Assembly: GCA_900543365.1 (NCBI GenBank) | Contig: UQRG01000005.1 | Span: 1-32,018, forward strand | Length of the DNA stretch: 32,018 nt | Origin: an uncultured Eubacterium sp. | Lineage (GTDB): Bacteria; Bacillota; Clostridia; Lachnospirales; CAG-274 | Reading direction: 5' to 3' | Shown: positions 7,610-16,434 of the stretch, one piece after another | How the letters are laid out: every line of letters begins with the position of its first letter | Numbering within the stretch: position 1 is the first letter of the stretch | The notes under the pieces: generated by a model | The model's input: the letters and a program-made list of their open reading frames with translations, nothing else | Databases searched by the model: none | Told to the model about the DNA's origin: nothing | Position numbers and translations under genes: made by a program

Positions 7610-8539
7610 ATGATTATTGATAAGCTTATTGAAAAAATTAAGGCTACTGGTAATCCTACAGTTGTAGGCTTAGACCCTAGACTTAACTTTATTCCTAATT
7701 TCATTACTGAAAAATATTATGCAAAGTATGGTAATACTCCAAAGGCTGTAGCTAAGTCAATGTACAAATTTAATAAGTGTATTATTGATGGGGTATATGA
7801 TATTGTGCCTGCTGTAAAGCCGCAGATTGCTATGTATGAAAGATATGGCATTGAAGGTTTGAAAGCTTATGACAAGACTTGTAAGTATGCTAAGAGAAAA
7901 GGACTTATTGTTATAGGTGATATTAAAAGAAGTGATATTGCTTCAACTGCTGAGGCATATTCTGACGGACATATTGGCAAAGTTAATATTAACGGTTGCG
8001 AATATGAAAGTTTTGCTCAGGATTTTATTACTTTAAATCCATACTTAGGTTCTGACTCTATTACTCCTTTCTTAAAAGATTGTGAGGCTTATGAAAAGGG
8101 ATTGTTTGTACTTGCTAAGACCTCTAATCCTAATAGTGGTGAAATTCAGGATTTACTTGTTGACGGTACTCCTATTTATGAAAAGGTTGGTGCTCTTATT
8201 GAAAAGTGGGGCGAAAGCACAATAGGTCAGTATGGCTTTAGTTCTGTAGGTGCTGTAGTTGGTGCTACTCACCCAGCACAGGCTAAGAGATTGAGAGAAG
8301 TTATGCCTCATACATTCTTCCTTGTACCTGGTTATGGTGCACAGGGCGGTAAGGCTGAGGATTTGGCAGTTTGCTTTAATGAGGATGGATTAGGTGCTAT
8401 TGTAAATTCATCAAGAGGTATTATTGCTGCACACACTAAGGACGAGTATAAGTCTTGTTACACAGATGAGAGAGATTTTGCTCTTGCTGCTAGACAGGCT
8501 TGTATAGATATGAAAAATGATTTAAGGAGATGTATTTAA
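7610..8539 (+). CDS. pyrF: Orotidine-5'-phosphate decarboxylase (long subfamily)
   Basis: PyrF decarboxylates OMP to UMP, the last step of the pathway. The product is 309 aa, the longer PyrF subfamily, not the roughly 230-240 aa form of Bacillus. The substrate-binding VGLDPR motif is at residues 19-24, and the catalytic GDIKRSDI motif with K106 at 103-110. A glycine-rich phosphate site (VPGYGAQGG) is near residue 245. A GGAGGAAAG site precedes the ATG. The gene ends just before carA, and its last codons contain the AAGGAG that probably serves carA. Confidence 0.95.
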   Translation: MIIDKLIEKIKATGNPTVVGLDPRLNFIPNFITEKYYAKYGNTPKAVAKSMYKFNKCIIDGVYDIVPAVKPQIAMYERYGIEGLKAYDKTCKYAKRKGLIVIGDIKRSDIASTAEAYSDGHIGKVNINGCEYESFAQDFITLNPYLGSDSITPFLKDCEAYEKGLFVLAKTSNPNSGEIQDLLVDGTPIYEKVGALIEKWGESTIGQYGFSSVGAVVGATHPAQAKRLREVMPHTFFLVPGYGAQGGKAEDLAVCFNEDGLGAIVNSSRGIIAAHTKDEYKSCYTDERDFALAARQACIDMKNDLRRCI

Positions 8540-8541
8540 CC

Positions 8542-9630
8542 ATGAAAAAAACCATTAAAGCTGAGTTAATACTTGAAAATGGCGTTAAATTTAAGGGTAA
8601 TGCATTTGGCTATATTAAGGAAACTGTTGGCGAAGTTGTTTTTACAACTGGTATGACAGGTTATCAGGAAACTTTAACTGATCCTTCCTTTGCTGGTCAG
8701 ATTGTAACAATGACTTATCCACTTATCGGTAACTATGGTATTAACCTTGAGGATATGGAAAGCAGAAAACCTTTCTTAAAGGGTTTTATTGTAAGAGAAA
8801 AATGTGATGTTCCTAATAACTGGAGATGTGAAATGGATCTCGAAGATTTCCTTTATCAGAATAAGATAATGGGTCTTGAGGGTATTGACACTAGAGCCCT
8901 TACAAGAGTTTTAAGAGATAACGGTACTATGAGAGGTATAATCACTACTAGAGTTGATGACCTTACTCCTAGCCAAATTAAGCAAAAGTTTGATACTTAT
9001 ACTAATGCTTATGCTGTTAAAGAAGTTACTATTGATGAGCCTTACACTATTAGCGGCTCTAGCACTCACCTTGCTGTATTAGATTGTGGTATTAAGCAGG
9101 GTATTTTAAGAGATTTAGCTAAGAGAGGCTGTAAGTTAAGTGTATTCCCAGCTTTTACATCAGCAGAAGAAATGCTTGCTGTTAATCCAGATGCTATTTT
9201 CTTAGGTAATGGACCTGGAGATCCAAAGGATATTCCTACAGTTATTGAAACTGTTAAGACTCTTATTGATTCAGGTATTCCTGTACTTGGTATTTGTCTT
9301 GGTCATCAGCTTATTAGTCTTGCTTTAGGCTGTAATACTAAGAGATTAAAATTTGGTCACCATGGCGGAAACCATCCAGTTAAGGACTTAAAGACAGGTA
9401 GAGTTTATATTACGAGCCAAAACCACGAGTTTGTTGTATGTGACTTAAATGATGATGTTGAGCCAACATTTATTAATGTAAATGATGGTAGTATTGAAGG
9501 TATCAGACATAAGACTAAGCCTATTTATTCAGTTCAGTTCCATCCTGAGGCTAGTCCTGGACCTCTTGATACACAAGTATTATTTGATAGATTTTTAAAG
9601 ATTATTGAGGAGGTGAAGACTCATGCCTAA
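8542..9630 (+). CDS. carA: Carbamoyl-phosphate synthase small (glutaminase) subunit
   Basis: CarA hydrolyses glutamine and passes ammonia to CarB. The C-terminal class I amidotransferase domain has the nucleophile C252 in GICLGHQ and the H334/E336 pair in FHPEAS. The oxyanion GNGPGDP motif is near residue 224. An ATG at 8530 would overlap pyrF and has its ribosome site directly abutting it. The ATG at 8542 is preferred, 12 bases after AAGGAG, giving 362 aa. The 3' end overlaps carB by 8 bp (ATGCCTAA), which suggests translational coupling to keep the subunits in equal amounts. Confidence 0.97.
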   Translation: MKKTIKAELILENGVKFKGNAFGYIKETVGEVVFTTGMTGYQETLTDPSFAGQIVTMTYPLIGNYGINLEDMESRKPFLKGFIVREKCDVPNNWRCEMDLEDFLYQNKIMGLEGIDTRALTRVLRDNGTMRGIITTRVDDLTPSQIKQKFDTYTNAYAVKEVTIDEPYTISGSSTHLAVLDCGIKQGILRDLAKRGCKLSVFPAFTSAEEMLAVNPDAIFLGNGPGDPKDIPTVIETVKTLIDSGIPVLGICLGHQLISLALGCNTKRLKFGHHGGNHPVKDLKTGRVYITSQNHEFVVCDLNDDVEPTFINVNDGSIEGIRHKTKPIYSVQFHPEASPGPLDTQVLFDRFLKIIEEVKTHA

Positions 9631-12600
9631 GGATAATTCCATAAAGAAGGTTTTAGTTATTGGTTCTGGTCCTATTGTTATCGGTCAGGCTGCAGAGTTT
9701 GACTACTCAGGTACTCAGGCTTGCCAGTCTCTTAAGGAAGAAGGCGTTGAAGTTGTTCTTGTAAACTCTAACCCTGCTACTATTATGACTGACCTTGGTA
9801 TGGCACATTATACTTATATTGAGCCTCTTACTATAGATTTTATTGAAAAAGTTATTGCTAAAGAAAGACCAGACAGCATTATTGCTGGTATGGGTGGTCA
9901 GACAGGTCTTAACTTGAGCTGTGAGTTATATGATGCCGGTATTCTTGACAAGTACAATGTTAGAGTTATTGGTACATCTATTGACTCTATTAAAGAGGGT
10001 GAAGATAGAGATAGCTTTAAGCAGTTAATGGAAAGAACTAATCAGCCTATTGTTGAAAGTGATATTGTAACTGATGTTGAATCTGCTGTTGATTTTGCAA
10101 ACAAAATTGGTTATCCAGTTATTGTAAGACCTGCTTATACGCTTGGTGGTACAGGTGGTGGTATTGCTGCTACTGAACTTGAATTAAGAGAAATTTGTAC
10201 TCAAGGTTTACACCTTTCAAGAGTTGGTCAGGTACTTATTGAAAAGAGTATTGCTGGCTGGAAAGAAATTGAGTTTGAAGTAATGAGAGATGGTGCAGGT
10301 AACTGTATTACTGTTTGTAGTATGGAAAATGTTGACCCTGTTGGTGTACATACAGGCGATAGTATTGTAGTTGCACCAGCACAGACTTTATCAGACAGAG
10401 AATATCAGATGTTAAGAAGTGCTGCTATTAACATTATTAACTCTATTGAAATTAAGGGTGGTTGTAATGTACAGTTTGCATTAGACCCTAATAGCTATAA
10501 CTATGCTGTTATTGAAATTAATCCTAGAGTTTCTCGTTCATCTGCTCTTGCATCTAAAGCGACAGGTTATCCTATTGCTAAGGTTGCTGCTAAAATTGCT
10601 TTAGGTTACAATCTTGATGAAATTAAAAATGCTGTAACTGGTAAGACATTTGCTTGTTTTGAGCCAACTATTGACTATGTTGTATTAAAATTCCCAAGAT
10701 GGCCATTTGATAAGTTCTTTGGTGCTAAGAGAACTCTTGGTACAAAAATGATGGCAACTGGTGAAATTATGTCTATTGGCAAAAGTTTTGAGGCTGCTTT
10801 ATTAAAGGGTATCCGTTCTCTTGAAATAGGTCAGTATGGACTTGAAAGAAAGAGTGCTAAGGGGCTTAGTCTTGATGAATTAAAGAAGAGAGTTGTTAAG
10901 CCAGATGATGAAAGATTATTCTACCTTGCTGAAATGTTAAGAAGAGGTTATAAGGTTGAAAAGGTTTGCCAGATTACTGGTATGGACTTATTCTTTATTC
11001 ATAAGATTTACAAGATTGTTGAAATGGAAGAAACTCTCAAGAATATGAAGCTTGATGACTTTACAGAAGAAAACTTAAGATATTTTAAGGAAAAGGGATT
11101 CTCTGATAAGGCTATTAGCAAGTTTGTTGGTTGTATTCCACCTAGTATTTACGAATTAAGAAAGAAATGGAATATTATGCCTGTATTTAAGATGGTTGAT
11201 ACTTGTGCAGGTGAGTTTGAGGCTGTTACTCCTTACTATTATTCAAGTTATGATAGTGAAACTGAAGTTGTTGTAAGTAATAAGAAGAAAGTAATGGTTA
11301 TTGGTTCAGGTCCTATTAGAATTGGTCAGGGTATTGAGTTTGATTATTGCTCAGTTCATTCAATTATGGCTTTAAAGAAAGCTGGTATTGAAACTATAAT
11401 TGTTAATAATAATCCAGAAACTGTTTCTACAGACTTTGATACAGCAGATAAACTTTACTTTGAACCTCTTACAGAGGAAGATGTGTTAAATGTAGTTGAA
11501 ACTGAAAAGCCAGACGGTGTTATTCTTCAGTTTGGTGGTCAGACTGCTATTAAACTTGCTAACTTCTTTGATGAAATGCACATTCCTATTTTAGGTACAT
11601 TACCTAAGCATATTGATGAGGCAGAGGATAGAGAGAAGTTTGATGCTGTACTTGAAAAACTTGGTATTGCTAGACCAAAGGGTAAGGGTGTATTTAATCT
11701 TAAGGAAGGTATTGAGACTGCTGAAACTCTTGGTTATCCTGTACTTGTTAGACCTAGTTATGTATTAGGTGGTCAGGGTATGGAAATCACTCATAATGAA
11801 GAAGAACTTTCTCTTTATCTTAATGAGGCTTTTGAAAGAGATAGCAAGAACCCAGTTCTTATTGATAGATATTTAAGTGGTAGAGAAATAGAAGTTGATG
11901 CTATTTGTGATGGTACTGATGTATTTATACCTGGTATTATGGAGCATCTTGAAAGAGCCGGTGTTCACTCTGGTGATAGTATTTCAATTTATCCACCACA
12001 GCATATTTCTGATGACATTAAGGAGCAAATTCTTGATGTAACAAAGAAACTTTCTATTGCTCTTAATGTAATAGGTATGGTTAATATTCAGTTTATAGAG
12101 TTTAAGGGTGAACTTAACATTATTGAAGTAAACCCTCGTTCTTCAAGAACTGTACCTTATATTACTAAGGTTACAGGTGTACCTGTTATTGATGTAGCCA
12201 CTAGAGTTATGCTTGGCGACAAACTTGCTGATATGGGTTATAAGACTGGTATTGGTTCTGAACCTGATGTTGTTGCTGTTAAGGTGCCAGTATTCTCAAC
12301 TGAAAAACTTCCACAGGTTGAAGTTAGTTTAGGACCTGAAATGAGATCTACAGGTGAAGTTTTGGGTGTAGGAAAAAATCTTGAAAATGCACTTTATAAG
12401 GGATTTATTGCTGCTGGTATGACAGTCCCTACAGCAGGCAGCACTATTCTTGCAACTATTTCTAGCAAGGACCACGATGAGTTTGTTAAACTTGCTAAGA
12501 AGTGTGTTGAACTTGGCTGTAATTTCCTTGCTACTAAGGGTACAGCTAAGGCTTTAAATGACAACGGTATTAAGTGTAAGGTTGTTAAGAAGATTAGTGA

Positions 12601-12850
12601 AGGTGTTCCAAATATTATTGACACTATTAGAAGTGGTGTTGTTGATTTAGCTGTTGATATTCCTAAAAAGGCTAATGATACACATTCAGATGGATTTAAG
12701 ATTAGAAGAACTGCTGTTGAAAGTGATGTAACTCTTATTACTGCTATGGATACATTTGCTGCTATGGTTGATGTTATGGGTAAGGATATTGACCAGAGCA
12801 AACTTGATATATTTGATATTAATAGAGATATGAGAAAAGAACAGCAGTAA
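9623..12850 (+). CDS. carB: Carbamoyl-phosphate synthase large subunit
   Basis: CarB makes carbamoyl phosphate from bicarbonate, ammonia and two ATP. The 1075-aa chain shows the expected internal duplication. VIGSGPIVIGQAAEFDYSG near the N-terminus recurs as VIGSGPIRIGQGIEFDYC near residue 560, each beginning an ATP-grasp half. An oligomerisation region lies between them. The last 130 residues form an MGS-like allosteric domain, where UMP or IMP usually bind. GGAGGTGA at the end of carA is the ribosome site. It is the last gene of the pyr operon and is followed by a strong terminator. With no separate arginine-specific copy visible, this enzyme may serve both pyrimidine and arginine synthesis. 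Confidence 0.98.
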   Translation: MPKDNSIKKVLVIGSGPIVIGQAAEFDYSGTQACQSLKEEGVEVVLVNSNPATIMTDLGMAHYTYIEPLTIDFIEKVIAKERPDSIIAGMGGQTGLNLSCELYDAGILDKYNVRVIGTSIDSIKEGEDRDSFKQLMERTNQPIVESDIVTDVESAVDFANKIGYPVIVRPAYTLGGTGGGIAATELELREICTQGLHLSRVGQVLIEKSIAGWKEIEFEVMRDGAGNCITVCSMENVDPVGVHTGDSIVVAPAQTLSDREYQMLRSAAINIINSIEIKGGCNVQFALDPNSYNYAVIEINPRVSRSSALASKATGYPIAKVAAKIALGYNLDEIKNAVTGKTFACFEPTIDYVVLKFPRWPFDKFFGAKRTLGTKMMATGEIMSIGKSFEAALLKGIRSLEIGQYGLERKSAKGLSLDELKKRVVKPDDERLFYLAEMLRRGYKVEKVCQITGMDLFFIHKIYKIVEMEETLKNMKLDDFTEENLRYFKEKGFSDKAISKFVGCIPPSIYELRKKWNIMPVFKMVDTCAGEFEAVTPYYYSSYDSETEVVVSNKKKVMVIGSGPIRIGQGIEFDYCSVHSIMALKKAGIETIIVNNNPETVSTDFDTADKLYFEPLTEEDVLNVVETEKPDGVILQFGGQTAIKLANFFDEMHIPILGTLPKHIDEAEDREKFDAVLEKLGIARPKGKGVFNLKEGIETAETLGYPVLVRPSYVLGGQGMEITHNEEELSLYLNEAFERDSKNPVLIDRYLSGREIEVDAICDGTDVFIPGIMEHLERAGVHSGDSISIYPPQHISDDIKEQILDVTKKLSIALNVIGMVNIQFIEFKGELNIIEVNPRSSRTVPYITKVTGVPVIDVATRVMLGDKLADMGYKTGIGSEPDVVAVKVPVFSTEKLPQVEVSLGPEMRSTGEVLGVGKNLENALYKGFIAAGMTVPTAGSTILATISSKDHDEFVKLAKKCVELGCNFLATKGTAKALNDNGIKCKVVKKISEGVPNIIDTIRSGVVDLAVDIPKKANDTHSDGFKIRRTAVESDVTLITAMDTFAAMVDVMGKDIDQSKLDIFDINRDMRKEQQ

Positions 12851-12870
12851 AATTTTATTAAATGTTATAA

Positions 12871-12909
12871 AAAAGGTGATGTATTTTAATGTTACATCAC
12901 CTTTTGTTA
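12871..12909 (+). terminator. Terminator of the pyr operon
   Basis: AAAAGGTGATGTA (12871-12883) pairs perfectly with TACATCACCTTTT (12893-12905), a 13-bp stem with a 9-base loop, 20 bp after the carB stop. Confidence 0.85.
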
Positions 12910-13040
12910 TATAAATATTTTTTACTTATAATATGTACTGTGATAATAGTGTAGCTATTAGCAATGATTTTTATCTTTATACCATTAACTTTGATATAGT
13001 AATTTTTACCTTGCCTGTATATATGACAATTTTTATAATT
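12897..13040 (-). pseudogene. Remnant of a small DUF3781-like protein (C-terminal end)
   Basis: On the minus strand an open stretch of about 47 codons encodes HIYRQGKNYYIKVNGIKIKI followed by IANSYTIITVHIISKK, ending at TGA (12899-12897). This resembles the C-terminus of small gut-Clostridia proteins of the DUF3781 type, recalled from memory and not checked. Upstream in the same frame there is a stop and no start with a ribosome site, and the stop codon lies inside the pyr terminator. I read it as the tail of a decayed gene. The remaining bases, 13041-13237, are very AT-rich and show no further gene or RNA that I can support. Confidence 0.4.
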
Positions 13041-13237
13041 TTATATTTAAAATATTCAAATATAAAACATTGACTAAATTCTAATTATTTTTTATTCTAT
13101 CTATTTCCATTTTGATTGTATGTATTTTATTGATATTGTAAATTAATATTTATCTATCATTCAAATTTTAATCATATTTAAATAATATTTTATTATATAT
13201 GTTACCTAATCTAACTTATATTTGTTAATATAATACA

Positions 13238-13855
13238 TTATAAACTATCATCAATTTCAATGCTAACAAATTCATCAGTAACAGGGTGTTTAAATTCCAA
13301 TTTACAAGCACAAAGTGCAGGTGTAACATCTCTTTTATGCTTAAATTGTTTATTATATTTAACATCACCCCAAAGAGGTGCATTTATAGAAGCAAATTGT
13401 ACCCTTATTTGATGGTGTCTACCAGTTTTTAAATTAATTTCAACTTTATTTACATTATCTCTTTTTTCTATAAGTTTATAATCCAGAATAGCGATTTTAC
13501 TACCAGCAGTGCCTTTATTTACAACTTTTGAAATATTAAGTCTGCTGTTTTTCATTATGTAACTTTCAATATGTCCGCTATCTTCAACATTGCCACAAAC
13601 TAGGGCGTGATATACTTTAGTTATAGTATGTTCTTGTACCATTTCAGTAAGCTTATGTGCAGTATTTTTATCTTTTGCAAATAATACTAAACCTTTAACG
13701 GGTCTATCAAGTCTAGTTAATATATATACCTCATTTTTTGTATGTTCTTTTGCCTCATCACTTAAACTTTTAACTCCGCTTTGGTCTGGCTGTGAAGGTT
13801 GCCCAGCTTCTTTATAAGCTATTAATATATATTTATCTTCAAATAATATTTTCAT
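13238..13855 (-). CDS. RluA-family pseudouridine synthase
   Basis: The 205-aa protein is a compact catalytic domain without an S4 RNA-binding domain. The catalytic aspartate is D50 in LTRLDRPVKGL, the RluA motif II (usually HRLDRxTSG). The C-terminal LKTGRHHQIRVQFA and the PLWGDVKY motif are also typical. Such enzymes isomerise uridine to pseudouridine in rRNA or tRNA; the target site cannot be told from sequence. GAGGTGAATTT precedes the ATG. It stands alone on the minus strand, divergent from spoIIE. Confidence 0.9.
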   Translation of the reverse strand: MKILFEDKYILIAYKEAGQPSQPDQSGVKSLSDEAKEHTKNEVYILTRLDRPVKGLVLFAKDKNTAHKLTEMVQEHTITKVYHALVCGNVEDSGHIESYIMKNSRLNISKVVNKGTAGSKIAILDYKLIEKRDNVNKVEINLKTGRHHQIRVQFASINAPLWGDVKYNKQFKHKRDVTPALCACKLEFKHPVTDEFVSIEIDDSL

Positions 13856-13906
13856 AAATTCACCTCATTTTTACTTTAATAAAATCATAATTGAAAAGTA
13901 AAACAA

Positions 13907-13982
13907 TGTCAATATTTCAATTAAAATTTTTTTATATATGGTGATTGCTTCGACAAATAAGCAATGGTAAAAATATTATACT
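13907..13982 (+). promoter_or_regulatory. Spo0A-type promoter of spoIIE
   Basis: TTCGACAA at 13949-13956 is the reverse complement of a consensus 0A box (TTGTCGAA). It overlaps a -35-like TCGACA (13950-13955), which is 21 bp from a -10 TATACT (13977-13982). This unusually long spacer and overlap match the Spo0A~P-activated, sigma-A promoters of spoIIG and spoIIE in B. subtilis. A second, weaker box (TGTCAAT) is at 13907-13913. Confidence 0.75.
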
Positions 13983-14007
13983 AGCTTATGTAAGGAGGTT
14001 AAAACAA

Positions 14008-15846
14008 ATGACAAGGAAAATAAGGGAGTGGGCAAAAAGCTATAGGCTGACTTATGGTGTTATAGCCTTTATGCTAGGGCGTTTGGATTTTTTTGGTGTA
14101 GTCAATCCTATTATTATTGGTTATGCCTCTGTATTTTGTTATAAATCGGGATTTTATACAATAATTATATCATCAATACTTGGTTTATTAACGGTTACAG
14201 GTGATATGTACATATCCAGATATATTATTGCACTATTAATAATGAGTGTTTTTCATATATTAGGAACTGATAAATATAAACAAGGCTATACAGCCGGTTT
14301 AGCAATTCTTACTGGTGGACTAATGTTTGCTATGTATTATGATTTTTCGCTGTTTTTTGCAATGATGTCGGTGGTGGAAGCAGTTTTAGCAGTTGCTCTC
14401 AATACTATTCTGCGTGAAAATATTGGATTTCTCAATATTATTGATGTAGAAGCCAACCAAACTGAAGAATATCCTAAAGAGGTTCAAAGAATTGTTGGGG
14501 AAAGGTTGAAAACTGTTGCTGCTGCCTTTGAAAGAGTATCTAAAAGTTGCCAGAGAGCCTATCAAGCTGTTGTACCTGATAACAGTGATGAAGAAAAGCG
14601 AGAAATATTTGATAAAATAACAGAACTTAGCTGTAAGGGTTGTGCTAATGTGGAAAACTGTTGGCATAAAAATTGTGTAAATACTTATAAATCAATTTAT
14701 AAAGCAATAGGTATTTGGCTTGAAAGGGGAGATATAAGCAAAGATGCCTTAAGCGATTCCTTTATTTCAGAATGTAGCAGATGGAATAAAATTGTTACTT
14801 CTGCTAATGGATATATACAAATGTACAGAGAACAAGCTATATGGAGAGAGCGAATAAGAAGTGTAAAATTGCTGGCAGTTCAGCAATTATCTGACGCAAG
14901 CAGAGTAATTGAGGGATTGATGGAGGAAGTTACACAAAATATGAACATAGACAGAGAATTGAGTACCAAAATTTACAAGGGGCTTACTAAAAAAATGGTA
15001 CAAAGCGCTGTTGCTCTTTATATTAATAATAGGCTGGAAATTTATATTACATTAAAAAATTGTCATAATTGTAATAGTTGCAATAAAAATATAATGCCTA
15101 GATTAAGAGAAATACTTGATATGGACTTTGTCAATGTTAATAATAACTGTGTTATTGAAAACAAAACTTGTGTTTTACACCTTGTTGAAAAACCAAGACT
15201 AAGGCTAAATATTTATTCTAATGGAGTGCATAAGGAAAATAGTGAGATTTCTGGGGATAGTTATACATATTTGCAACTTGATAAGGGTAAATATTTGCTA
15301 GCCCTTGCTGATGGTATGGGGAGTGGTGAGCTGGCGAGAGAGGAAAGTGCTGCATCTATTGAAATGTATGAGGATTTTGCATCAGCAGGATTTAATAGAG
15401 AAACTATTTTAGAGGCTATTAATTCTGTTCTTCTTCTTGATGAAGGTAGAGAGTGTTTTTCTACTCTTGATATTTGTACAGTAGACCTGTATAGTGGTGA
15501 AGCTGAGTTTATTAAAATAGGAGCTGTTTCTACATTTATAGCTAGAGGAAGAAATGTAGAAGTTCTTAGTTCATCATCTTTGCCAGTGGGGATATTAGGC
15601 AAAGTAGATAGAGAGGTTTTTAATAAAACTCTTGCAAAAGGTGACATAATTGTTATGCTTACAGATGGTGTAATTGATTCAAGGGGTGGTTCTATAAGGA
15701 GAGAAGATTGGATTAAAGATACTGTCAAAGAAAGGAAAGATAACAATCCAAAGCATATTGTTGAAGATTTGCTTAATAAGGCAAAGGAAAATTATAATGG
15801 AAATATTAAAGATGATATGACCGTCCTTGTGGCTGTAGTTGTGTAA
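14008..15846 (+). CDS. spoIIE: Stage II sporulation protein E (short form)
   Basis: SpoIIE is a membrane-bound PP2C-type phosphatase that dephosphorylates SpoIIAA and so releases sigma-F in the forespore. With the ATG at 14008 (AAGGAGG 9 bases upstream) it is 612 aa, well short of the roughly 830 aa of B. subtilis. The N-terminus has about four or five membrane segments (within residues 15-145), where B. subtilis has ten. The middle region has cysteine clusters (CKGCANVENCWHKNC and CHNCNSC) as in other SpoIIE proteins. The C-terminal phosphatase domain is complete: GDSYTYLQL, ADGMGSGELA, STLDICTVDL, LTDGVIDS and DDMTVLV. In Bacillus spoIIE lies just upstream of tilS-hpt on the same strand; here the genes are neighbours but convergent. 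Confidence 0.93.
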   Translation: MTRKIREWAKSYRLTYGVIAFMLGRLDFFGVVNPIIIGYASVFCYKSGFYTIIISSILGLLTVTGDMYISRYIIALLIMSVFHILGTDKYKQGYTAGLAILTGGLMFAMYYDFSLFFAMMSVVEAVLAVALNTILRENIGFLNIIDVEANQTEEYPKEVQRIVGERLKTVAAAFERVSKSCQRAYQAVVPDNSDEEKREIFDKITELSCKGCANVENCWHKNCVNTYKSIYKAIGIWLERGDISKDALSDSFISECSRWNKIVTSANGYIQMYREQAIWRERIRSVKLLAVQQLSDASRVIEGLMEEVTQNMNIDRELSTKIYKGLTKKMVQSAVALYINNRLEIYITLKNCHNCNSCNKNIMPRLREILDMDFVNVNNNCVIENKTCVLHLVEKPRLRLNIYSNGVHKENSEISGDSYTYLQLDKGKYLLALADGMGSGELAREESAASIEMYEDFASAGFNRETILEAINSVLLLDEGRECFSTLDICTVDLYSGEAEFIKIGAVSTFIARGRNVEVLSSSSLPVGILGKVDREVFNKTLAKGDIIVMLTDGVIDSRGGSIRREDWIKDTVKERKDNNPKHIVEDLLNKAKENYNGNIKDDMTVLVAVVV

Positions 15847-15853
15847 AAAATTA

Positions 15854-15891
15854 GGCTGTAACAATTAACATAAAATTTAATTGTTACAGCC
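15854..15891. terminator. Bidirectional terminator between spoIIE and hpt
   Basis: GGCTGTAACAATTAA (15854-15868) is perfectly complementary to TTAATTGTTACAGCC (15877-15891), a 15-bp stem with an 8-base loop between two convergent genes. AT-rich flanks serve both directions. Confidence 0.85.
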
Positions 15892-15902
15892 GATTTATTA
15901 GA

Positions 15903-16433
15903 TTAATCCTCGTCAAAATGAAGTACACCAATAAATGGTAAATTTCTGTATCTTTGAGCATAGTCAAGACCATAGCCTACAATAAATTCATCAGGAATAT
16001 CAAAGCCTGTCCAATCAACATTTACTTCAAATTCTCGTCTTTCAGGCTTATCAAATAAAGTACAGAGTTTAATAGATTTTGGCTTTTTACTTTTTAAGTA
16101 TTCAATAAGATAATGGAGAGTTCTACCACTATCAATAATATCTTCTACAATAAGTATATTTTCACCTTCGATAGGGTCATCTAAGTCCTTTAAAATCTGA
16201 ATATTACCACTTGATTCAGTACTATTACCATAGCTTGAAACAGCCATAAAGTCAAACTTAACTGGTAAATCAAGGTTTTTAACAAGGTCAACCATAAACA
16301 TAACAGCACCTTTAAGCACACATATAGTTTTAACTTCTTCACCGTCGTATGACTCTGTAATTTCCTTTGCTATTTCTGTAATTCTGGCTTTTAATGTTTC
16401 TTCTGAAATAAGCGTTGTAACTCTTTCTTTCAT
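15903..16433 (-). CDS. hpt: Hypoxanthine phosphoribosyltransferase
   Basis: Hpt salvages hypoxanthine and guanine to IMP and GMP using PRPP. The PRPP-binding motif ILIVEDIIDSGRTL is intact near residues 95-108. VCLKGAVMFMVDLV-type and WTGFDIPDEFIVGYGLDY motifs are also present. Length (176 aa) is normal. The ATG lies one base after the tilS stop, with GGGAGG inside the tilS end, so it is translationally coupled to tilS. The tilS-hpt pair is conserved across Firmicutes. Confidence 0.96.
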   Translation of the reverse strand: MKERVTTLISEETLKARITEIAKEITESYDGEEVKTICVLKGAVMFMVDLVKNLDLPVKFDFMAVSSYGNSTESSGNIQILKDLDDPIEGENILIVEDIIDSGRTLHYLIEYLKSKKPKSIKLCTLFDKPERREFEVNVDWTGFDIPDEFIVGYGLDYAQRYRNLPFIGVLHFDED

Positions 16434-16434
16434 G

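Noticed and set aside
8530..8541. ATG at 8530 as the carA start
   Set aside because: Its AAGGAG site directly abuts the codon with no spacing, so the ATG at 8542 is a better start.
12394..12801. Open minus-strand frame of 135 codons
   Set aside because: It is antisense to the C-terminal domain of carB, with no ribosome site or family features.
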